DNA of 64,000 bases. Origin: Companilactobacillus heilongjiangensis. GTDB lineage: Bacteria; Bacillota; Bacilli; Lactobacillales; Lactobacillaceae. How positions within the stretch are numbered: position 1 is the stretch's first letter; each line of letters opens with the position of its first letter. The notes under the pieces were generated by a model, which was given only the letters and a program-made list of their open reading frames with translations, had not been told where the DNA came from and searched no databases. The DNA lies in assembly GCF_000831645.3 (NCBI RefSeq), contig NZ_CP012559.1, positions 1,984,001-2,048,000 on the forward strand, given 5' to 3'. Below are positions 58,298-64,000 of this stretch, one piece after another. The position numbers and the translations under genes are program-made.

Positions 58298-58481
58298 TGC
58301 CGCTGGAGTATGACAGTAATATTAGTCCGCTATGGGGACCAAGCCGAGCCAAAGTACGGTCTCGAACCTCGATTTTGAACTTCGCACAGTTCGCGAATTT
58401 CAAAACTCGCCCCGTGGCGTTAAGGCTTCAGCCTTAACGCCACCTGCACAGCGGACTATATTACTGTCATCCTCCGGCTAG
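58298..58481 (-). repeat. cloverleaf intergenic repeat E16
   Basis: Full copy. Closing stem ATGACAGTAATAT-AGTCCGC / GCGGACT-ATATTACTGTCAT (one bulge); P2 GGCGTTAAGGC / GCCTTAACGCC is perfect. The junction pair is G:C (CACGGGG with GTCCCCA), the only such copy, and still paired. Starts just after the L1 terminator. Inverted pair with E17. Confidence 0.92.
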
Positions 58482-58744
58482 TTTATTTTTGGACTCGGGG
58501 ATATTCCGGGATTTTATGATCTCTTAATATTCAAAAATCCCAGATTGGTTCCAAAATCATCGTTTCCTAAAATTCCAATTATATATATTTGTTCGACTCA
58601 ATTTGGGTTTATGTTCGACAAATTTGTAGATATTTAATATCCTTAATAAGGTTGAAATCGCTTAATTTGATTTTCTAAATCAAAAGCCAATATTTTCCAT
58701 TCAAGATTAACTAAATATGAATACATTTAATTAATAACGATGAA
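58482..58744. other. AT-rich core between E16 and E17
   Basis: 263 bp without a gene, promoter or terminator that I can support. Its length is nearly that of the cores between E1/E2 (268) and E11/E12 (263), but I see no clear sequence likeness. Confidence 0.5.
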
Positions 58745-58939
58745 TTAGTCGGAAGAGCTGGGAAATATTTGTGTGCCGTGGTAGTGGTATAAGTACGGGA
58801 GTTTCTCCCGTACTTATACCACCGGGCGTGTTTGGAGACTTACCGGCCTTTGGTAAGGCTTCAAACCGAGGTTCGAGACCGCTCTTTGGCTCGGGCCGTT
58901 CCGCACAGCTTGTAAATATTTCCCAGCTCTGGAGACGGT
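58745..58939 (+). repeat. cloverleaf intergenic repeat E17
   Basis: Full copy with the longest P2: GGTATAAGTACGGGAG / CTCCCGTACTTATACC, 16 bp perfect. Closing stem AGCTGGGAAATATTT / AAATATTTCCCAGCT. Junction pair C:G. Lies ~65 bp before the L2 promoter. Confidence 0.92.
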
Positions 58940-59005
58940 CTCCTTCAATACCCCACCTTCAAAAAAGCACTCCATATTTATAAAAAATATTTTTTCTATT
59001 ATGAA

Positions 59006-59034
59006 ATGACATGTTTAAACACATATGGTATATT
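59006..59034 (+). promoter_or_regulatory. L2 promoter with TGTTTAAACA palindrome
   Basis: ATGACA (59006-59011), 17-bp spacer, TATATT (59029-59034). The palindrome TGTTTAAACA (59012-59021) has the same place in the spacer as in L1. Confidence 0.7.
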
Positions 59035-59040
59035 AGTAAC

Positions 59041-59382
59041 TGTGAAAGGGGTAAAGATATGAACAAAAAAACATTCCTTCTTTTAATTCTTAATGAAGGT
59101 TGCGATACATCCTCATATCGTTACCAATAAAGCTTACTCGCATTCTGAAGTGAAGTTGCCCCCTCAATCAGCTTCACTTCCCACCCTCAAATGCGTATCA
59201 TAAGCATCCCTTTAAAATAATAATTTACTTTGAATGCTTTCATTAATTAGCGAATCCCTCTCTCTATTTGATAAATATGGAAACCTCACAAGCATTCATA
59301 TCTTACCCCTGACACTACTGGTAATGCCGTTACATATATGGTATAAAACAAGCCTGCCCTCCTCAGACAGACTTGTTTTTTT
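59041..59382 (+). ncRNA. candidate small RNA L2
   Basis: About 342 nt, paralogue of L1. GAAAGGGG precedes the ATG at 59059, with a 23-codon frame (MNKKTFLLLILNEGC, then DTSSYRYQ) unrelated to that of L1 beyond its start. The stem around the C-rich loop is GAAGTGAAG / CTTCACTTC, 9 bp perfect, where L1 has a different but also paired sequence. The CCCCT of the loop could pair with the molecule's own AGGGG. The terminator is ACAAGCCTG / CAGACAGACTTGT plus T7 (59347-59382). The target is unknown. Confidence 0.6.
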
Positions 59383-59401
59383 GTTCGCATAAATATAACC
59401 T

Positions 59402-59456
59402 TCTCCAGTTGTCAGCAATATATTTCAAAATATTTAATCCACTGCAACAACTCCAA
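59402..59456. repeat. possible remnant of a cloverleaf repeat end
   Basis: CTCCAGTTGTCAGCAATAT resembles the outer arm of E13, and CTGCAACAACTCC shortly after resembles the opposite arm. Nothing of P2-P4 is between them. Weak. Confidence 0.25.
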
Positions 59457-59460
59457 CCAA

Positions 59461-59647
59461 CTAGTCAAAAGAGCTGAGAGTATTCACCCGCTGTGGGTGT
59501 GGCGTTATGGCTTTAGCCATTACACCACCGGGCGTGTTTGGAGACTTACCGGTCTTTGGTAAGGCTTCAAAACCGAGGTTCGAGACCGCCCTTCGGCTCG
59601 GACCGGTCCACATAGCAGGTGAAATACTCTCAGCTCTTTTGACGGCA
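59461..59647 (+). repeat. cloverleaf intergenic repeat E18
   Basis: Full copy. Closing stem AAAAGAGCTGAGAGTATT / AATACTCTCAGCTCTTTT is 18 bp perfect; the base has AAAA:TTTT where relatives have GGAA, so both strands changed together. P2 GGCGTTATGGC / GCCATTACACC. Junction position is C opposite A, not paired. Downstream of the FMN-reductase operon. Confidence 0.92.
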
Positions 59648-59649
59648 CA

Positions 59650-59691
59650 CAAAAAACGTTGATTTCATTTTCATGATTTCAACGTTTTTTT
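59650..59691 (-). terminator. terminator of the flavinylation operon
   Basis: AAAACGTTGA pairs with TCAACGTTTT, extended by TCAT/ATGA, with T6 following on the minus strand. Confidence 0.85.
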
Positions 59692-59692
59692 A

Positions 59693-60949
59693 TTAGTGCT
59701 TTGATGCACTTGATGTTGCATCTACTTTAACTTCAGGCTTAGCAGCTTCTGGTTCAGCTTTATCTGATGCACCAGTTGTAGCGTCAACTTCCGGCTTTTC
59801 TGAAGCACCTGTTGTTGCATCTACCTTGGCATCAGGATCTTTAACTAGTTTTTGACCAGTTTCTTGGAGGTATTGGTCAACGATTGGCTTAACATCAACA
59901 GCCCATTCATTAACACCCTTGTAATTGCCTTCTTCATCGTGCATTGCTTTGTAGTAATGCATAACGTGTGTTGTATCATCGCCACCGGGTACAGGCATTG
60001 AAACTAAATCAGTCTTGCCTGTTCTTAACGTGTTGATAACTTGCTTAACATGCTTGATAACACGAGCAATCTTTGGATGAACTTTGTCCAACGCATCCCC
60101 AACTTGAGCAGGTGTACGTTTGGCTAACATCTTTTCGGTTGGTACGGCATTGTTGTAGTAAATGAATTGATTATTTTCGTCAACATAAGTCAATTCGACT
60201 GGAGATGTCTTGAGGAAATAATTCAATTGGTTAACTGTCAATAATCCGCTATCCAACTTGACGTATGTGTCGCCTTCAACAGCATTAACTTTCTTAGCAG
60301 CTTGATCCAACCAGTCGTCAGCGTTCATATCAACGCCCTTAACAGTTGTATCAGTACCATTTTTAGCGCTCAAATCTTCTTCTTCATAATCAGTTGTTTG
60401 ACCAATCATGTTGATAACTTTGGCAAAACGAATGAAGTTTTGAAGAGTCGATTGTAGAAAATCAACGGTTCTTTGATCCTTGAGATCATCGTTTTCGTCA
60501 AAGGCACTCTTAACGTCACCCAATAAGAATTCGTTACCAGGCAAAACGATAGCATTGACGCCCGGTGCTTCGAGAATTTGTCTCAAGTGCAATTGAGCAC
60601 GTGATGAACCTTGAGTATGGTATGAAGCTCCCACAATCATGACAGGTTTGCCATCAAAAGGATGAACTTCATATGAAAGCCATTCGATTACATTCTTCAA
60701 AGCAGCAGGTACAGTGTGGTTGTGCTCTGGTGTAGCAATAATTACACCGTCAGCGCCTTTTATTTTTTTACATAAATTTTGAATTACATCACTATTAGTC
60801 TGGTCGTCGTCTTGGCTAAACATTGGTACATCGTTAATATCCAATACATCAATGTCAACTAGACCCTCAAAATGCTTGGCGATAAATTTTAGTAATGTTC
60901 GGTTGTATGATTGATCAGCAATTGATCCTGCAATACCAACTAGTTTCAT
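59693..60949 (-). CDS. NAD(P)H-dependent FMN reductase fused to a PAS domain, with three ApbE flavin-acceptor motifs in its tail
   Basis: 418 aa from the ATG at 60949 (GGGGGA upstream). Residues 1-180 are an NADPH-dependent FMN reductase flavodoxin fold ([44 protein letters not shown]). Residues ~248-362 match the PAS domain of DUF438-type proteins ([33 protein letters not shown]). The tail 363-418 is disordered and holds DATTGAS at 377-383 and 389-395 and DATSSAS at 410-416, which fit the ApbE target D-x-x-(S/T)-(G/S)-A-(S/T). With apbE in the same unit, covalent FMN at Ser383, Ser395 and perhaps Ser416 is predicted. No signal peptide: cytosolic. Confidence 0.85.
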   Translation of the reverse strand: MKLVGIAGSIADQSYNRTLLKFIAKHFEGLVDIDVLDINDVPMFSQDDDQTNSDVIQNLCKKIKGADGVIIATPEHNHTVPAALKNVIEWLSYEVHPFDGKPVMIVGASYHTQGSSRAQLHLRQILEAPGVNAIVLPGNEFLLGDVKSAFDENDDLKDQRTVDFLQSTLQNFIRFAKVINMIGQTTDYEEEDLSAKNGTDTTVKGVDMNADDWLDQAAKKVNAVEGDTYVKLDSGLLTVNQLNYFLKTSPVELTYVDENNQFIYYNNAVPTEKMLAKRTPAQVGDALDKVHPKIARVIKHVKQVINTLRTGKTDLVSMPVPGGDDTTHVMHYYKAMHDEEGNYKGVNEWAVDVKPIVDQYLQETGQKLVKDPDAKVDATTGASEKPEVDATTGASDKAEPEAAKPEVKVDATSSASKH

Positions 60950-60959
60950 GTTATTCCCC

Positions 60960-61568
60960 CTAATCTTTATCCCATGAAAATTGCTCGGCCTTTTGCTTGT
61001 TAACAGCATTGGCGTTGTTCAATTGTTTCGAAATATTAACAAATTGTAAGAAGTCTTTGAATAGACCATCTAATTGTTTAACTTCATTAGCATCTTTTAA
61101 GTTTTCATTCTCGTCAAAAGCTTGTAGTGAGTGGCCCAACAAGAATTCTGAACTTGGCATAATGCGAGCTTTCAATTCTGGTGAGTCCAAAATTTGTCTC
61201 AACTGCGATTGAGCACGTGATGAACCAAGTGAGCCGTATGAAGCACCTGTAATCATAACTGGCTTGTCAACGAATGGATGGATGCCATACGACAACCAGG
61301 CTAATGCACTCGTTAAAGCGGCAGTGATTGAGTGGTCATATTCAGGTGTGGCGATAATTACCCCATCAGCTGCCTCAATTTTGGTAGCAATGTCTTTAGC
61401 TGCTTGAGGTACAAATCTGTCAGCACTCTTCTTAAAAATTGGTAAACCTTTAATTTCAACTAATTCAATTTCGGCTTGATTCTGAAAATGTTTTTGCATG
61501 TATTGCAACAATTCGCGGTTGGTTGATTTGTTGGAGTTGGATCCAACAATAGCAATAAATTTATTCAT
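60960..61568 (-). CDS. NADPH-dependent FMN reductase
   Basis: 202 aa from the ATG at 61568 (GGGATG nine bases upstream); a second ATG four codons earlier lacks a spaced ribosome site. Flavodoxin-like fold with [36 protein letters not shown] and [20 protein letters not shown]. It resembles the first ~180 residues of the next gene but lacks PAS and tail, so one may be a duplicate of the other. It should move electrons from NAD(P)H to FMN and may partner the tailed protein. Ten bases separate the two genes. Confidence 0.88.
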   Translation of the reverse strand: MNKFIAIVGSNSNKSTNRELLQYMQKHFQNQAEIELVEIKGLPIFKKSADRFVPQAAKDIATKIEAADGVIIATPEYDHSITAALTSALAWLSYGIHPFVDKPVMITGASYGSLGSSRAQSQLRQILDSPELKARIMPSSEFLLGHSLQAFDENENLKDANEVKQLDGLFKDFLQFVNISKQLNNANAVNKQKAEQFSWDKD

Positions 61569-61635
61569 ATCATTAATCATCCCATTTATATTTTAGTGTC
61601 TTGGTCATTGTAAATTTTTTCACGAAAGAAATCAA

Positions 61636-62565
61636 TTACATCAAAGTGAATTTTCCTTGTAGACCACTAGTTTCCACAGCCTGTAAGTCCTTGGTAATGA
61701 AAACTGCCTCAATCCCAGGTTGCGCTTCAATCAATGCTTTCCCTTGTTCAATCCCTTGATAGAAACCAATTGTCGACCAAATTTCGCCATCAATCGATTT
61801 ATCACTAATTATCGTGACACTGGCAAGGTTATTCTTGATTGGATAGCCTGTTTTTGAGTCGAACATATGGTGATATTCGTGACCATCAATAATTAATTTA
61901 CGTTCATAAATACCTGATGTTCCAATTGATTTAGCGGAAGTTTTGACAGCTCCGAGTGAGACGTCTCTAGGCTTGATTGGATTTTGCACTCCAACCGTCC
62001 ACAACTCATCGGCATGTTGACTTGGTCCCACTAATAAGACGTTGCCACCTAGGTCAATAATGCCTGTTTTAACGCCACGTTCCAACCATAATTGCTTAAT
62101 TTGGTCAGCAATGTACCCTTTGGCAATTCCGCCGAGATCGATTTCCATACCTTTATCAAGTAAGAAAACCGTCTGCTTTTCATCGTCCAATTGAATCCGT
62201 TCTGGATCGATGATTTTCAAACGTTCCTTGATATCAGCATCACTAGGTCGGTTGGCACCTTTGAAACCAATTTTCCAAAGTTTCACCAATGGTCCAATGG
62301 CAACGTTAAAACCAAGGTGTTTACGACTGACTAATACAGCTCGTTTAATCAGGCCATAAGTATCCTCAGGTACTGCTACAGCCTTGATTCCAGCATTGTG
62401 ATTGATTGACATGACTTCTGATTTATCACGGTTAACAGTCAACTTATCTTCAAAACGTTGAATCAATTCATAGCCAGCATCCAAATCTTTCTCATCAGCA
62501 GGTGCAGCCACAGACAAATTTATCACCGTTCCTAAGGCATAGTAGTTCTTATTGATTAGGCTCAT
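61636..62565 (-). CDS. apbE: FAD:protein FMN transferase (ApbE), cytosolic form
   Basis: 309 aa. It transfers FMN from FAD to Ser/Thr of the target motif with Mg2+. Hallmarks: the IDLGGIAKGYIADQI block, the GGNVLLVG strand and EYHHMFDSKTGYPIKN. Unlike many ApbE proteins it has no signal peptide or lipobox (begins MSLINKNYYALGTVIN), so it works inside the cell, where the tailed FMN reductase is. It is 67 nt upstream of the FMN reductase pair in the same direction. Its own substrate in this window is thus likely that reductase. Confidence 0.92.
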   Translation of the reverse strand: MSLINKNYYALGTVINLSVAAPADEKDLDAGYELIQRFEDKLTVNRDKSEVMSINHNAGIKAVAVPEDTYGLIKRAVLVSRKHLGFNVAIGPLVKLWKIGFKGANRPSDADIKERLKIIDPERIQLDDEKQTVFLLDKGMEIDLGGIAKGYIADQIKQLWLERGVKTGIIDLGGNVLLVGPSQHADELWTVGVQNPIKPRDVSLGAVKTSAKSIGTSGIYERKLIIDGHEYHHMFDSKTGYPIKNNLASVTIISDKSIDGEIWSTIGFYQGIEQGKALIEAQPGIEAVFITKDLQAVETSGLQGKFTLM

Positions 62566-62662
62566 CAGGATTTCCTCAATTCATTTAAAAATATTTCATA
62601 ATCGAAAATTACTTGAATATAAATACATTTGAGCACTATTACATTCAAGTATTACCAATTAC

Positions 62663-62847
62663 CTAGTCGGAAGAGCTGGGAAGTATTCACCAGCAGTGGA
62701 AGTGGCATTATTGCTTTAGCAATTACACCACCGGGCTAGTTTGGAGACTCGCGGGTTGTGCGAGGCTTCAAACCGAGGGACGAGACCGAACTTTGGCTCG
62801 GCCCGGTCCGCACAGCAGGCGAAATACTTCTCAGCTCTGGAGACGGA
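62663..62847 (+). repeat. cloverleaf intergenic repeat E19
   Basis: Full copy. Closing stem AGAGCTGGGAAGTATT / AATACTTCTCAGCTCT, 16 bp with one G.T; P2 GGCATTATTGC / GCAATTACACC. Junction pair C:G. It sits in the divergent gap between apbE and the fumarate-reductase-like gene. Confidence 0.92.
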
Positions 62848-62895
62848 AGCAAAAATTATTTTTTTATCGTGAACACTACTCATAATAGTCTTTTA

Positions 62896-62936
62896 TGTCG
62901 ATTTCGACAAAAGGAACTTGTTCACAAGTTTTATAA
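62896..62936 (+). promoter_or_regulatory. candidate operator upstream of the fumarate-reductase-like gene
   Basis: Perfect palindrome TGTCGATTTCGACA (62896-62909), followed by CTTGTTCACAAG (near palindrome) and TTTTATAAT. They lie 50-85 bp before the start. The regulator is unknown. Confidence 0.4.
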
Positions 62937-62983
62937 TTAGAGTTATATTTATCCTATCATTAAGAGGAAATGGAGTGAATGAA

Positions 62984-64000
62984 ATGTTTGATAATTCTAA
63001 TTTAAAATGGGACGCAACATATGATGTCGTCGTTCTAGGTTTCGGTGGCGCTGGTGCTTCTGCTGCCAGATTTGCGGCTGATAATGGTGCCAAAGTTTTA
63101 ATCACAGATTCAGCTCCCGAGGGTCATGAAGGTGGTAATACTCGTTACGCCGGACAAGTTATTTCAACTGGTGCTGACCTTGACGATTTGCGTAAATATT
63201 ACCAAGACTTGGCTTTTCCTTTGTCATACGATAAGGATTTAATGGAAACTTACATCCAAGGTTTATATCGTATTCCTGATTATTTGGAAAATTATCTTGG
63301 CGTAAAGCCATTTATCATGAGAGATCATCCCGAATCACCTGTTTCAAAAGCCTTGCACTTTATGGCTCACGAATATCCAGAATTCCGTGGACAAGCTACT
63401 CACGATTTAGTTGCTATGCATGAAGGCGTTGCTGACTCTGCACTCTGGAAGAATTTGCGTCAACAAGTCTTAGACCGTGCTGATAAGATTGATGTTTTGT
63501 ACAGCACACCAGCTGAACACTTGATTCAAGACCCTAATACTAGAGCCGTTGTTGGTGTTCAAATTAAACGTGACGGCAAAGACTTAAATGTCAGAGCTAA
63601 AAACGGTGTCGTTATGGCAACTGGTGGTTTTGAAAACAATCCTAAGATGGTTGAAACTTACCTTGGAGAAACAAGCTTGAACCCAATCGGTTCACTTTAT
63701 AACAAAGGTATCGGTGTCAAAATGGCCAGTGAAGTCGGTGCAAAGCTTTACAACATGGATAACTACGAAGCCTATGGTATTTTCCATGGTTTGACTCCAA
63801 AGCCTGCTAAGGGTCAACGTTCACAATTCTTGCCATTCGACTGGCCTGCTTTCCACCAAGGTAGCTTAATCGTTGTCGGCGATGACGGTACACGTTACTT
63901 TGATGAAAACGAAATTCACAGACATGGTCACATCAAGGATCATGGCAACTGGAGAATTCCATTGGCTCCACGTCACCCATACGTTGTCTTTGACCAAAAG
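62984..64000 (+). CDS. fumarate-reductase-like FAD flavoprotein, cut by window edge
   Basis: 339 codons are visible and the frame is open at the end. The start ATG at 62984 follows GGAGTG. FAD_binding_2 family: VVVLGFGGAGASAARFAADN binds ADP of FAD, then EGHEGGNTRYAGQ and MATGGFENNPKM. The family includes soluble fumarate, urocanate, acrylate and hydroxycinnamate reductases and ketosteroid dehydrogenases; the catalytic residues lie outside the window. No N-terminal FMN-binding domain or signal peptide is present, so electrons may come from the flavinylated reductase encoded divergently. The acceptor cannot be named. Confidence 0.8.
   Translation, partial: MFDNSNLKWDATYDVVVLGFGGAGASAARFAADNGAKVLITDSAPEGHEGGNTRYAGQVISTGADLDDLRKYYQDLAFPLSYDKDLMETYIQGLYRIPDYLENYLGVKPFIMRDHPESPVSKALHFMAHEYPEFRGQATHDLVAMHEGVADSALWKNLRQQVLDRADKIDVLYSTPAEHLIQDPNTRAVVGVQIKRDGKDLNVRAKNGVVMATGGFENNPKMVETYLGETSLNPIGSLYNKGIGVKMASEVGAKLYNMDNYEAYGIFHGLTPKPAKGQRSQFLPFDWPAFHQGSLIVVGDDGTRYFDENEIHRHGHIKDHGNWRIPLAPRHPYVVFDQK

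Noticed and set aside
58163-58378. 71-codon frame running from L1 into E16
   Set aside because: Frameshifted in L2 after METSQAFIS, and reads through a terminator and a repeat.
59575-59586. GGTTCGAGACC in P4 looks like a tRNA T-loop, suggesting a tRNA-like element
   Set aside because: In copies such as E1 it becomes GGTGTGAGACC with a matching change in CTCAC opposite, so it is a stem strand, not a T-loop; no acceptor end or anticodon arm is present.

Overview
The window looks like the chromosome of an AT-rich Lactobacillaceae member, most probably Companilactobacillus (farciminis/alimentarius/crustorum type). The genus is inferred from gene content: the pcrA-ligA-camS-gatCAB-dagK-rlmCD block, several SLAP-domain surface proteins, tandem glpK, and purB next to a PurK-like gene. 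No database was searched. No transposase, prophage or CRISPR array was seen. LAYOUT: 1-10010 is one minus-strand housekeeping unit (DNA repair, Asp/Glu-tRNA amidotransferase, lipid kinase, rRNA methylation). 10798-14530 holds purB, a degenerate purK-like gene, xpt and a glucosaminidase. 15093-18426 holds an MFS pump, cspA and rbsDK. 19148-22502 holds a DUF6056-like membrane protein and the ydbS/ydbT pair. 22596-33421 is a surface-protein region: four secreted SLAP-domain proteins of 166 to 1490 aa, an XRE/TPR regulator and a DUF1828 gene. 33509-46109 carries tRNA-Leu, a SprT-like protein, glycosyltransferases, an aminotransferase, NAD salvage (pncB-nadE), a TagA/GT4/ligase-like group, a GntR regulator and tRNA-Gln/Tyr. 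46858-57657 carries a peptide transporter, two glpK genes, yfhO, small proteins and an NADH oxidase. 59693-64000 is a protein-flavinylation and reductase locus. TWO SYSTEMS STAND OUT. (1) Nineteen copies of a roughly 150-195 bp, GC-richer intergenic element ('cloverleaf repeat', E1-E19 here) occupy most larger gaps. Each has a long closing stem (P1) and usually three internal hairpins (P2-P4). Arm sequences differ from copy to copy but complementarity is kept, and one short inter-arm helix shows A:T, C:G and G:C versions in different copies. Twelve copies form six inverted pairs with the same end pointing at the flanking genes. (2) At 59693-64000 an NAD(P)H-dependent FMN-reductase/PAS fusion ends in a disordered tail with three ApbE-type flavin-acceptor motifs. 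It lies in one minus-strand cluster with a second FMN reductase and a cytosolic ApbE flavin transferase, beside a divergent fumarate-reductase-like flavoprotein. This suggests an intracellular multi-flavin electron relay to an unsaturated acceptor. Between the NADH oxidase and this locus lie two paralogous ~340-nt transcription units (L1, L2) with promoter, structured C-rich loop and terminator but no conserved reading frame: candidate small RNAs, whose promoters share a palindrome with one SLAP-gene promoter.
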